Of a stretch of DNA of 64,000 bases, positions 27,687-35,440 are shown piece by piece. The notes beneath the pieces are model-generated. The model was not told where the DNA came from. It saw only the letters and a program-made list of their open reading frames with translations, and did no database searches. Source of the stretch: Pseudomonas sp. GD04019 (lineage in GTDB: Bacteria > Pseudomonadota > Gammaproteobacteria > Pseudomonadales > Pseudomonadaceae). The stretch lies in NCBI RefSeq assembly GCF_029837695.1, contig NZ_JAOEEA010000002.1:62001-126000 (forward strand), read 5' to 3'. Positions within the stretch are counted from its first letter, which is position 1. The number at the start of each line of letters is the position of its first letter. The translations under genes were made by a program, and so were the position numbers.

Positions 27687-28913
27687 TTAACCTACAACCG
27701 CGCCCAGTTGGAAAATCGGTAGGTACATGGCGATGATGAGGCCGCCAACTAGCACGCCGAGCACGGCCATGATCATTGGCTCCATCAAGGCCGTTAGGCC
27801 ATCCACCGCGTTATCAACTTCTGCCTCGTAATAGGAGGCAACTTTGTCGAGCATTTCGTCCAAGGCGCCGGACTCTTCGCCAATCGCCGTCATCTGAATG
27901 GCAAGCGCTGGAAATACGCCTGTGGTGCGCATCGAGAAGTTCAGTTGCGTCCCCGAGGAAACATCTTGCTTGATTGAGGCAACTGCGTTGCGGAAGACAA
28001 CATTGCCAGCGGCACCTGCCACGGAGTCCAGAGCTTCGACCAGTGGAACCCCAGCCGAAAAAGTCGTAGCAAGGGTGCGCGCGAATCTAGCTACCGTGGC
28101 TTTGTATAGGATATCGCCAACAATCGGAGCCTTGAGTATAGCTCGGTCGAAAGCGTCCCTGAATTTTTCTGAGCGCTTGTGAGACTCGCCAAAAGCGAAA
28201 ATTGCTCCAGCGATAACCCCAAAATAGATAAACCACCATTCCTGCAGGTTGCGGGAGAGGTTCACTACCACCTGTGTAAAGGCTGGGAGTTCAGCGCCAA
28301 ACCCTTGAAAAACGGCCTCGAACTGCGGGACAACCTTGATGAGCAAAATTGCTGTAACGATTATAGCGACCACAATCACTGCGATCGGATAGTTCATAGC
28401 CTTCTTGATTTTGGCTTTCAGTGCCTCGGTTTTTTCCTTATAGGTGGCGATGCGGTCGAGCAGAGTTTCCAGTGCGCCAGCCTGTTCACCTGCTTCCACA
28501 AGGTTGCAGTAGAGATCGTCAAAGTAAAGCGGCTTCTTGCGCAGCGACGAGGCGAAGCTGTTGCCTGCGGCAACCTCTTGTTTTACCTCGTCGATCAGCT
28601 TACGCATCTTGGGCTTTTCGAAGCCGTCACCGATAATATCGAAGGATTGCAGGAGGGGAACTCCAGCCTTCATCATAGTGGCCATCTGGCGGGTGAAGAG
28701 GGCTATGTCGATGGGCTTGATCTTCTTGCCGCCACCGCCACCGAAAAGATCCTTACCCTTCTTGCTGACTTTGGTGGGGTTGATTCCCTGCTTGCGCAGC
28801 TGAGCCTTGACTAGCGCCGGATTTTGGCCAGGCAATTCGCCTTTGACCTTAGCACCTTTCTTATTGGTGCCTTCCCATTTGAAGACACTTTGTTGTAGCG
28901 CTTTTTCCGCCAT
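27687..28913 (-). CDS. pilC: Type IV pilus inner membrane platform protein PilC
   Basis: This 408-residue protein has two GspF domains: KPIDIALFTRQMATMMKAGV with LLDRIATYKEKTEALKAKIK in the first, and ATVARFARTLATTFSAGVPL with GALDEMLDKVASYYEAEVDN in the second. Three membrane helices are visible. PilC couples the PilB/PilT motors to pilin insertion and extraction. It sits between pilB and pilD, spaced 3 bases from each. Confidence 0.97.
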   Translation of the reverse strand: MAEKALQQSVFKWEGTNKKGAKVKGELPGQNPALVKAQLRKQGINPTKVSKKGKDLFGGGGGKKIKPIDIALFTRQMATMMKAGVPLLQSFDIIGDGFEKPKMRKLIDEVKQEVAAGNSFASSLRKKPLYFDDLYCNLVEAGEQAGALETLLDRIATYKEKTEALKAKIKKAMNYPIAVIVVAIIVTAILLIKVVPQFEAVFQGFGAELPAFTQVVVNLSRNLQEWWFIYFGVIAGAIFAFGESHKRSEKFRDAFDRAILKAPIVGDILYKATVARFARTLATTFSAGVPLVEALDSVAGAAGNVVFRNAVASIKQDVSSGTQLNFSMRTTGVFPALAIQMTAIGEESGALDEMLDKVASYYEAEVDNAVDGLTALMEPMIMAVLGVLVGGLIIAMYLPIFQLGAVVG

Positions 28914-28916
28914 GGG

Positions 28917-30620
28917 TTAGTCCTTGGTCACGCGGTTCACTTCCTCGAGGCTGGTGACACCTTGCATCGCTTTCACCAAGCCCGAGGTTCGTAGGTCATT
29001 GAAGCCGTCTTTGCGCATCTGCGCGGAGATGTCGATAGAGTTTCCTTCCTCCATGATAATGCGTTGCAGTGCAGCCGTTACTTTAACTACTTCATAAATA
29101 CCGACGCGCCCTTTGTAACCACCTTTGCAGTTTTCGCAGCCTACCGGGCCGTAAATCTTGAGGGTGCCGACTTTATCTGCCGGGAATCCTTCGCTCAGTA
29201 AGGTGTCGCGTGGTATAGCCACTTCCTTCTTGCAGCTTCCGCACAGCTTGCGTGCCAGGCGCTGAGCGATAATCAGGTTGACTGAAGTGGCTATGTTGAA
29301 GGAGGGCACGCCCATATTGCGTAGGCGAGTCAGTGTCTCTGCTGCGCTATTGGTGTGGAGGGTCGACATTACCATGTGCCCGGTCTGGGCAGCTTTCACT
29401 GCAATGGAGGCGGTGTCCAGGTCGCGGATTTCACCTACCATGATGATGTCTGGATCTTGTCGCAAGAAGGCGCGTAGAGCTTGGGTGAAATCCATACCTT
29501 GCTTGGGGTTGACGTTGACCTGGTTGATGCCTTCGAGGTTAATCTCGACTGGGTCTTCTGCGGTGGAGATGTTTACGTCCACTGTATTGAGAATATTCAG
29601 GCCGGTGTAGAGAGACACCGTTTTGCCGGAGCCGGTCGGCCCTGTGACCAGAATCATACCTTGCGGTTGCTTGAGTGCCGTCATGTAGAGTTCTTTCTGC
29701 TCCTCCTCGTAGCCCAGCGCGTCGATACCCATCTGTGCGCTGCTGGGGTCGAGAATCCGCATCACTATCTTCTCACCCCAAAGTGTCGGGAGTGTATTGA
29801 CCCGAAAGTCGATGGACTTGGTCTTGGATATCTTCATCTTGATTCGGCCATCTTGCGGCTTGCGCCGTTCGGAGATGTCCAGGGCGGCCATTACCTTCAA
29901 TCGAGCGCCAATGCGACTGGCGAGTTGGATCGGTGGACGCGCTACTTCATGCAAAATGCCGTCGGTGCGGAAGCGTACTCGGTAGTTTTTCTCATAAGGC
30001 TCGAAATGAAGGTCGGACGAGCCTCCCTTTATGGCATCCAGCAGCATCTTGTTAACAAAGCGAACCACAGGAGCATCGTCAGCCTCGTTGCCTCCTGTCT
30101 CCTCTTTATCATCGGTCATGGCCTCGACATCGAGACCTTCTAAATCAACGTCCCCAAGGTCCTCCATGCCGCTGGAGCCGCTATCGAAGAATTTCTCTAA
30201 GGCGTCGCCCAGCTTATCGTCCTCTACCAATAACGACTCGGTGCTGAGGCCTGTGCTGAACTGCACATCGGTAACGGCCTGATGGTTGGTTGGGTCGGAG
30301 ATGGCAATAAACAGCTTATTGCCGCGTCGGAAAAGGGGGAGTATGCGATGCTGACGGCATAGCTTCTCGCTGATCAGATCGCGAGGTTGGGTCTCTTTGT
30401 CGAACGAGGCTAGGTTGAAGTAAGGGACGCCGAATTGCTCTGCGGCCACTTCGACGAGTTGGGCGCTCTTGAGGAGTTTGTTCTGTACTAGATAGGTGAC
30501 GAGCGAAAGATTGTTGCGCTGCGCTTGTTGGTGCGCCTGCTGGGCGGCTCGCTCGTCGAGTAGTTCAGCTAGCACCAATTGTTTGGCGAGGCCTGTTAGG
30601 GCGGGCAATGGCTCGTTCAT
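28917..30620 (-). CDS. pilB: Type IV pilus extension ATPase PilB
   Basis: This 567-residue AAA+ motor drives pilus extension. An N-terminal GspE_N/MshEN-like domain (about residues 45-150) is followed by the GspII_E core with Walker A GPTGSGKTVSLYTGL near residue 326, the Asp box, Walker B DPDIIMVGEIRDLDTA and the His box MSTLHTNSAAETLTRL. Zinc-binding cysteines CGSC ... CENC lie toward the C-terminus. It is divergent from the pilin gene at 30870. Same strand and order as pilC and pilD. Confidence 0.97.
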   Translation of the reverse strand: MNEPLPALTGLAKQLVLAELLDERAAQQAHQQAQRNNLSLVTYLVQNKLLKSAQLVEVAAEQFGVPYFNLASFDKETQPRDLISEKLCRQHRILPLFRRGNKLFIAISDPTNHQAVTDVQFSTGLSTESLLVEDDKLGDALEKFFDSGSSGMEDLGDVDLEGLDVEAMTDDKEETGGNEADDAPVVRFVNKMLLDAIKGGSSDLHFEPYEKNYRVRFRTDGILHEVARPPIQLASRIGARLKVMAALDISERRKPQDGRIKMKISKTKSIDFRVNTLPTLWGEKIVMRILDPSSAQMGIDALGYEEEQKELYMTALKQPQGMILVTGPTGSGKTVSLYTGLNILNTVDVNISTAEDPVEINLEGINQVNVNPKQGMDFTQALRAFLRQDPDIIMVGEIRDLDTASIAVKAAQTGHMVMSTLHTNSAAETLTRLRNMGVPSFNIATSVNLIIAQRLARKLCGSCKKEVAIPRDTLLSEGFPADKVGTLKIYGPVGCENCKGGYKGRVGIYEVVKVTAALQRIIMEEGNSIDISAQMRKDGFNDLRTSGLVKAMQGVTSLEEVNRVTKD

Positions 30621-30695
30621 GTATAGGATTCGATGGTTGATAAATGCGGCTCTTATAGCCTAGATCAGTTTGGCTGCCAAACGCTGCTGGGGCAG

Positions 30696-30766
30696 ATGAC
30701 AAAAAATGTCATTTTTTGCTGAATCGCAAGTGTTTCTGATTCGATAAATGCCTTGCGAGTGTCTCT
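30696..30766 (+). promoter_or_regulatory. Candidate activator (PilR) binding region upstream of the short pilin
   Basis: A palindrome ATGACA/TGTCAT spaced 5 bases (30696-30712) is followed by two direct repeats GCRAGTGTYTCT at 30726-30737 and 30755-30766, 29 bases apart. In P. aeruginosa, PilR binds upstream TGTC-containing sites at pilA; TGTC occurs in the palindrome (both strands) and in the second repeat. The distance to the -24/-12 promoter is 40 to 110 bases, normal for an enhancer. Binding by PilR is inference. Confidence 0.5.
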
Positions 30767-30807
30767 CCTCCCTTGGTGAGGTGGAGTGAGAGGTGGTAGT
30801 GAAGAGT

Positions 30808-30823
30808 TGGCATGCATGCTGCT
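30808..30823 (+). promoter_or_regulatory. Sigma-54 promoter of the short pilin operon
   Basis: TGGCATGCATGCTGCT matches the -24/-12 consensus: GG at 30809-30810, exactly ten bases, GC at 30821-30822. It lies 47 bases before the pilin ATG. pilA of Pseudomonas is sigma-54/PilR dependent, and pilR is in this window. Confidence 0.88.
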
Positions 30824-30869
30824 TCATTGAAATCGGGTCGCTGACCTTCAATCAACAGGAGCGAAAATA

Positions 30870-31046
30870 ATGCAAAAGCAAAAGGGCTTTACCCTGATCG
30901 AGCTGATGATCGTGATCGCGATCATCGGCATCCTGGCTGCCATCGCCATTCCGCAGTTCAACGAGTATCGCCAGCGTGCTAATGATACCTCTGCCGTTGC
31001 TGACACCAAAAACGGCATCACCGCTATTATCTCGTCGCTGCGCTAA
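30870..31046 (+). CDS. pilA: Short type IV pilin (PilA-N type), major pilin position
   Basis: This 58-residue prepilin (leader MQKQKG, mature 52 residues) starts at an ATG with AGGAG 9 bases upstream. The mature N-terminus [20 protein letters not shown] is a perfect type IVa pilin helix with Phe+1 and Glu+5, continuing [20 protein letters not shown] and ending [11 protein letters not shown] then TAA. No disulfide loop or beta sheet is present. Pseudomonas PilA is about 150 residues, so a globular domain is missing. The sequence closely resembles the short PilA-N pilin of Geobacter as I recall it (IPQF..YR..A pattern). Aromatics are only F1, F24 and Y27. It is 21 bases from the next gene, which may supply the missing domain as a separate protein. 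The placement (divergent from pilB, before nadC, behind sigma-54 promoter) makes it the major pilin candidate. Confidence 0.88.
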   Translation: MQKQKGFTLIELMIVIAIIGILAAIAIPQFNEYRQRANDTSAVADTKNGITAIISSLR

Positions 31047-31067
31047 CTAGTTCTGGGAGATGTGAGA

Positions 31068-31493
31068 ATGAAAAAGATTTCTTTGATCCTTGCGGGTCTT
31101 ATGGTGTCTGGTTTGGCGTCTGCTGTGCAGATTGATAACTCTGGTGAGGCCGTAACCATGCAGGATTGCGACCTGCTCAACGAGGATGTGGCTGTCAACT
31201 TGACCAATGGCGTTCAGGCTGGCGTTCAATGCAATGCCAACGCAATTGCTATCTCGGCCTGCCATACTGGTGGTCGCAGGACGACTCGTACTGTTGATGT
31301 GACTACCTGTGACACTGCAACTCCTCCAGTCTGCACTACTGCACCTGCTCCTGTTACTGGTCCCGCTATGCCGACTGCAAGTACTCTGGCTGGTACTGTA
31401 ATCAGTCAATACCCTGGTGGCGGTGATTGCACTGCTGCCACAGCAGAAACTAATGCCGGTCGCGTTGAGAACCTGCCCGCAGTAACGCCGTAA
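31068..31493 (+). CDS. Secreted cysteine-rich partner of the short pilin (PilA-C/Spc-like)
   Basis: This 141-residue protein has a clear Sec signal peptide MKKISLILAGLMVSGLASA (cleavage near ASA|VQ), so it is exported as a separate polypeptide and not a prepilin. The mature part has six cysteines (QDCDL, VQCNA, SACHT, TTCDT, PVCTT, GDCTA) and a T/A/P-rich beta-type sequence. The ATG at 31068 is chosen: GGGAG about 8 bases upstream; the in-frame GTG at 31062 is too close. It is 21 bases from the short pilin and followed by a terminator. Position and size fit the PilA-C / short-pilin chaperone gene found behind pilA-N in Geobacter; sequence homology to it cannot be judged here. Confidence 0.8.
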   Translation: MKKISLILAGLMVSGLASAVQIDNSGEAVTMQDCDLLNEDVAVNLTNGVQAGVQCNANAIAISACHTGGRRTTRTVDVTTCDTATPPVCTTAPAPVTGPAMPTASTLAGTVISQYPGGGDCTAATAETNAGRVENLPAVTP

Positions 31494-31517
31494 TATTGGC
31501 GAGTGTTCTGAATGTTA

Positions 31518-31552
31518 AGGAGGGGGACGAAGTTGGTCCTCCTCTTTGTTTT
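31518..31552 (+). terminator. Terminator of the short pilin operon
   Basis: AGGAGGG (31518-31524) pairs with TCCTCCT (31537-31543) around a 12-base loop, followed by ctttgtttt. It lies 24 bases after the stop of the secreted partner and separates it from the ABC operon. Confidence 0.65.
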
Positions 31553-31672
31553 AGGCGAAGTGTTGGTGAGGCCTCTATTCGGATGTAGTGGGGTTCGTAT
31601 TTTTGATGTTTAGGGGTGTGTTTTTTTAATTGATTTATTTTATTTCTATCATTAATTTCTATTGTTATAGAT

Positions 31673-32482
31673 ATGTATTTTTTTAATGATTTTATAATTG
31701 CATTGCGTTTGGCTTTTAGGGCGAAATTTGCCTTGATGGCGTCTGGTTTGTTATTGGTGGTGCTGGTCGCTACGTTATTGTCTGCCTATTTTGGTGGTCG
31801 CCAGCCCGCTACCGTTGCTCTGGATGTGGGCTTTTCCACTATACGGCTGCTGTTGCCGCTGATGATTGTTCTGTTGGTGCAAGAGCTTTTATCGCGCGAG
31901 TTCGATAAGCGGTATTATCTTAACTCTCTCACGTACCCTCGGTCGCGCAGTCGTCTTCTGCTCGGTCGTTTTGCCGCAATTTTGGTGCTGATCTTGGTTC
32001 AGTTGCTAGTGTTGGGGTTGTTATTGATTGGTCTTGTAAAATTCATTAGTGGTTTCTATCCGCAAGCCGCGTCGATAGGGTTGGGGCAACCCTTTGCTAT
32101 CGTTATCTTTTTCATCGCACTTGATCTGCTGGTGCTAATCACGTTGGCAACTTTGCTGTCGGTGGTCGCTTCGACTCCTAGTTTTGTTTTGATTGGTACC
32201 TTCGGTTTTATGTTGGTCGCGCGTTCCTATGGGGCCATCCTTGAGCTGCTTGGCAAGAATACTGGGCTGGTCAATGGCGCCGATGGATACCGAGCTAGCC
32301 TCGGAGTGCTGGGCTATTTTATGCCGGATCTAGGTGCGCTGGATGTGCGCATGCTGGCGCTTTACGGTAAGGTGGAATTTCTCCCCGCCGACTGGATTTG
32401 GTTGCTGCTGAGCTGTTTGGGGTATGCTGGCTCGTTGCTGGCATTAGCGTTGTGGGCCTTGCAGCATAAGCGTTTCGTATGA
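31673..32482 (+). CDS. ABC-2 type permease (PilI-like position)
   Basis: This 269-residue integral membrane protein has about six helices (LLLVVLVATLLSAYF; IRLLLPLMIVLLVQELLS; AAILVLILVQLLVLGLLLIG; IVIFFIALDLLVLITLATLL; FVLIGTFGFMLVA; LLLSCLGYAGSLLALALWAL), the ABC-2 exporter pattern. FDKRYYLNSLTYPRSRSRLL is the cytoplasmic coupling helix region. No convincing ribosome site precedes the ATG at 31673; the upstream 70 bases are very AT-rich. It overlaps the next gene by 4 bases (ATGA). Together with the next two genes it forms an exporter. In Myxococcus, genes pilG-pilH-pilI for an ABC exporter needed for pili also follow pilA; the comparison is by position and type only. Confidence 0.82.
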   Translation: MYFFNDFIIALRLAFRAKFALMASGLLLVVLVATLLSAYFGGRQPATVALDVGFSTIRLLLPLMIVLLVQELLSREFDKRYYLNSLTYPRSRSRLLLGRFAAILVLILVQLLVLGLLLIGLVKFISGFYPQAASIGLGQPFAIVIFFIALDLLVLITLATLLSVVASTPSFVLIGTFGFMLVARSYGAILELLGKNTGLVNGADGYRASLGVLGYFMPDLGALDVRMLALYGKVEFLPADWIWLLLSCLGYAGSLLALALWALQHKRFV

Positions 32483-33327
32483 TTATGTTGAGCTATCGTA
32501 ATTCGGATCTGCTATTGGCACTCCTTGGCTTTGTTGTGTTTTCTGCAGCATCGCAGTGGCGCGCTAATACTCCTGTGCCAGAACCTCCGGTAGTTGAGGG
32601 GCGAGTGGTGGTTGCCGCGCCGGTGTTGTTGTTATTGTTTGGCGGGGATCGTTTTCTTGCTGCCAATTTGGAGGCTAAGCGTCTGGCGGCCACTGGTGTG
32701 GACTGGGGGCAAGCGGATACTGGCTATCTGACTCGTGCCCAGCACGAGGTTGCTGAGCTCAATCCTTGTCATGAAGATAACTATTACTTAGCTAATGGTT
32801 TGCTGACCTGGGGGGGGGCGGATCGCGAGGGTACTGAGGTGCTGCGGCGGGCTATGAGCTGCCGTTTTTGGGACGAGCTGCCGGCATTTTTTTACGGCTT
32901 CAACCAGGCGTTCTTCAACAAAGATATTGACGAGGCTAGCCGTGCCTTGGAGTTGGCGGCCCAGCGCGCGACCGGCAATGCGGCTGGCTTTCGCAAGCTG
33001 GCAGTTATGCTGCAAGCTGAAAGCTTTGTCGATGAGAGCCTTGCTCTGGATTATCTGACCACGCAGCGTGATGCGGCGCGTGACGACCCCAAGCTGCAAC
33101 AGATGTTGGACAAGCGCGTGGTGCGCCTACAAGGGCTGGTAACGCTACGCGATGCGCAAAGGCGCTTTGAGGCGGGAGGGGGCTTGCTGATCAATCTCCA
33201 GCAGTTGGTCGACTCTGGGTTGCTTGAGGCCATTCCGGAGGATCCGCTGCGCCTGGGTTACGAGTTGATTGACGGGCGCGTCATCTTGAAGAGGATGAAG
33301 ATTGCCGGTATGGAGGAGCAGCCTTGA
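32479..33327 (+). CDS. Membrane-anchored protein of the ABC operon (PilG-like position)
   Basis: This 282-residue protein has one N-terminal membrane helix (LLLALLGFVVFSAAS) and a soluble part predicted outside the cytoplasm, mostly helical, with repeat-like pairs such as EASRALELAAQRATGNAAGF and DESLALDYLTTQRDA that recall tetratricopeptide helices. Two cysteines (LNPCHEDN, MSCRFW) could pair. I do not recognise a named family. It lies between permease and ATPase, overlapping both by 4 bases, so it is an integral part of this transporter. A role as accessory of pilin or partner-protein export is inference. Confidence 0.78.
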   Translation: MIMLSYRNSDLLLALLGFVVFSAASQWRANTPVPEPPVVEGRVVVAAPVLLLLFGGDRFLAANLEAKRLAATGVDWGQADTGYLTRAQHEVAELNPCHEDNYYLANGLLTWGGADREGTEVLRRAMSCRFWDELPAFFYGFNQAFFNKDIDEASRALELAAQRATGNAAGFRKLAVMLQAESFVDESLALDYLTTQRDAARDDPKLQQMLDKRVVRLQGLVTLRDAQRRFEAGGGLLINLQQLVDSGLLEAIPEDPLRLGYELIDGRVILKRMKIAGMEEQP

Positions 33328-34235
33328 GTGCGGCACTGGAGTTTCTCGGCGTCAGCAAGGTCTTTCACTCCAAGGGCAAGTCGGTTCGGGCGTTGCACGA
33401 GGTTAGCCTCCGCCTTACTGAAGGCGAAGTGTTCGGTTTTGTCGGTCCCAATGGGGCCGGCAAGTCGACCACTATCAAAGTTATGCTTGATCTAATTAAC
33501 GATTATTCGGGCGAGGTGACCCTCTATGGTATTTCTTCGCGCAATCCCAGAGCGCGTGAGGGTATTGCCTATGTACCGGAGTCGCCGGCGCTGTATGAAC
33601 AGTTCACCCCTTTAGAAATCTTACGCATGGCGTTGAGCATGTACGGGGTCGGGCGGCGGAACGCCGATGCCCAGTGCATGCAATGGCTGGAGCGCTTTTC
33701 CGTTGCGGAGAACGCTAAGCGTAAGATTCGAGAGTTGTCTAAAGGTAATGTTCAGCGTGTGGCGTTGGCTCATGCCATGGTTGTGCAGCCCAAACTATTA
33801 ATTCTCGATGAGCCGCTTTCTGGTCTCGACCCCGTCGGTCGCAAGGACGTTGTCGAAATTCTTAACGAATACAAACATGGGGGCGGTGCCATCTTCTTTA
33901 CCTCCCATGTGCTGCACGATGTCGAGCGCATCGCCGACCGCTTTGGCTTTATCAATAAAGGTGAGCTGCTAACGGTGCGCTCGCCGCGCGAGTTGGTGGC
34001 CGACCGCGCTGATACCCTGCTGGTACGCTTCAATGCTGTGGAAGGCTTCGAGCTACAGGCCAAGCGTTTACGTGAGGGGGAGTTCGTGCGGGAGGTCGCT
34101 CAGTCGCAGTTGCCAGAGTTTGTCGCGCGGCTGAATTTAGCTGGTGGTCATATCCTCACGGTGAAGCCGGCGGTTTCGCTGGAAACCGTGTTCTTCAAGA
34201 TTCTCGAAGAGTCAGCGCCCAATTCCGAAGTGTAG
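33324..34235 (+). CDS. ABC transporter ATP-binding protein (PilH-like position)
   Basis: This 303-residue ATPase has Walker A GPNGAGKST (near residue 39), signature LSKGNVQRVALA in place of LSGGQ, Walker B LLILDEPLSGLDP and H-loop FTSHVLHD. The C-terminal ~80 residues are the regulatory tail of ABC-2 exporter ATPases. The start is TTG at 33324: GGAGGAG lies 5 bases upstream and TTGA overlaps the stop of the previous gene. It is the motor for the permease at 31673. The substrate is unknown; context suggests something needed for the short-pilin fibre. Confidence 0.92.
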   Translation: MSAALEFLGVSKVFHSKGKSVRALHEVSLRLTEGEVFGFVGPNGAGKSTTIKVMLDLINDYSGEVTLYGISSRNPRAREGIAYVPESPALYEQFTPLEILRMALSMYGVGRRNADAQCMQWLERFSVAENAKRKIRELSKGNVQRVALAHAMVVQPKLLILDEPLSGLDPVGRKDVVEILNEYKHGGGAIFFTSHVLHDVERIADRFGFINKGELLTVRSPRELVADRADTLLVRFNAVEGFELQAKRLREGEFVREVAQSQLPEFVARLNLAGGHILTVKPAVSLETVFFKILEESAPNSEV

Positions 34236-34284
34236 GGCTGAGTGTCGCTTTGGTGGATAGTTTTCGACAGAATGCCCACCGATT

Positions 34285-34360
34285 GCCGGTGTGGCTCACT
34301 TGGTAGAGCAGCGCATTCATAATGCGAAAGTCGCGAGTTCGACTTCTGCCTCTGGCACCA
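34285..34360 (+). tRNA. tRNA-Met-like gene (CAT), with mismatches
   Basis: 76 bases fold as a tRNA with encoded CCA, D arm gctcacttggtagagc and loop ttcataa, so the anticodon would be CAT (elongator type). The structure is imperfect: the acceptor stem gccggtg / ctctggc has a T-T mismatch and a G-T pair, the anticodon stem has a G-A end pair, and the T stem gcgag / tctgc has an A-C mismatch and G-T pairs. In other pseudomonads a tRNA gene sits at exactly this spot between pilA and nadC and is used in pilin allele exchange. It may be functional, or a relic or hybrid. Confidence 0.65.
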
Positions 34361-34365
34361 TATAA

Positions 34366-34392
34366 AAAGAAAGCCCAGCAGATGCGGGGCTT
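34366..34392 (-). terminator. Terminator of nadC
   Basis: aagccc (34371-34376) pairs with gggctt (34387-34392); on the minus strand the stem is followed by ucuuuuu. It lies 22 bases beyond the nadC stop. Confidence 0.7.
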
Positions 34393-34413
34393 AGTGTTCT
34401 GGTGTGTGCCTGA

Positions 34414-35262
34414 TTACAGGCTCAAGCGCATCGACAGATCGGTGGCTTTGACGTCCTTGGTTAGGATGCCGATGGAGATGTAGTCCACGCCGGTTTCGGC
34501 AATGGTAAGCAGAGAGCTCTCGTTGATCCCGCCGGAGGCCTCCAGCTTGGCTCGTCCAGCCGTGATGCCGACCGCACGGCGCATGTCCTCCAAACTCAAT
34601 TCGTCGAGCATGACGATATCTGCCCCTGCCTCCAGCGCTTGTTGTAGTTCCTCCAGGCTTTCCACTTCGACTTCCACGGGCTTGCCGGGGGCGATGCCGT
34701 GGGCGGCGGCGACTGCCTGGGCAATGCCGCCACAGGCTGCGATGTGATTTTCCTTAATAAGGAAGGCGTCGTACAGGCCGATACGGTGGTTATAGCAGCC
34801 GCCACAGGTAACGGCGTACTTCTGCGCCAGGCGCAGGCCGGGCAGGGTTTTGCGGGTATCGAGCAACTTCACTTGGGTGCCTTGGACTAGATCGGCGAAG
34901 TGACGGCAACGGGTAGCGACGGCGGACAGGGTTTGCAGGAAGTTCAGGGCGCTGCGCTCGCCGCTGAGCAGTGCGCGGGCCGGGCCTTCCAGGTGAAACA
35001 GGACTTGGTTGGCTTCCACCTTGTCACCATCGGCGACCTGCCAGTGCACGGCGACGCGCGGGTCGAGCTGGCGGAAAACGGCATCGACCCAGGCCGTGCC
35101 GCAGATCACCGCTGGCTCGCGGGTAATCACGGTGGCCCGCGCCAGACGCTCAGCTGGAATCAGCTGGGCCGTGATGTCACCGCTGCCAATATCCTCGCGC
35201 AGTGCGGTGCGCACGTTGGCTTCGATTTCGGCGCCGAGCTCGGCGAGGGTCAGATTGGGCAT
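34414..35262 (-). CDS. nadC: Nicotinate-nucleotide pyrophosphorylase (quinolinate phosphoribosyltransferase)
   Basis: This 282-residue enzyme makes nicotinate mononucleotide from quinolinate in NAD synthesis. Family motifs are present: [73 protein letters not shown] and [20 protein letters not shown]. Length is normal. It is the conserved right flank of the pilA region in Pseudomonas. Confidence 0.97.
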   Translation of the reverse strand: MPNLTLAELGAEIEANVRTALREDIGSGDITAQLIPAERLARATVITREPAVICGTAWVDAVFRQLDPRVAVHWQVADGDKVEANQVLFHLEGPARALLSGERSALNFLQTLSAVATRCRHFADLVQGTQVKLLDTRKTLPGLRLAQKYAVTCGGCYNHRIGLYDAFLIKENHIAACGGIAQAVAAAHGIAPGKPVEVEVESLEELQQALEAGADIVMLDELSLEDMRRAVGITAGRAKLEASGGINESSLLTIAETGVDYISIGILTKDVKATDLSMRLSL

Positions 35263-35440
35263 GTCGGTCTCCGTAGTCAGGTGGCGCGATTATAGGGATA
35301 GCCGACGCCTGGCGCAGTGTTGCCGGGTGAATGTCGTGGCTTTCTGCTAGACCGATAGCGTGTTGGTCGAGTGATAGTGACCGTTCGTAACCTCGAACTC
35401 TGCGGTCTGTGATCTGGGTCATGTCTGTGACAGGGGATAT

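Noticed and set aside
30870..31046. Short pilin as a truncated pseudogene of normal pilA
   Set aside because: It has a good ribosome site, sigma-54 promoter, complete leader and helix, and a following secreted partner; no remnant of the pilin globular domain follows in any frame. Kept as a real gene.
35381..35389. CCGTTCGTA as an AlgR binding site
   Set aside because: A single nine-base near match far from any AlgR-controlled gene; chance cannot be excluded.
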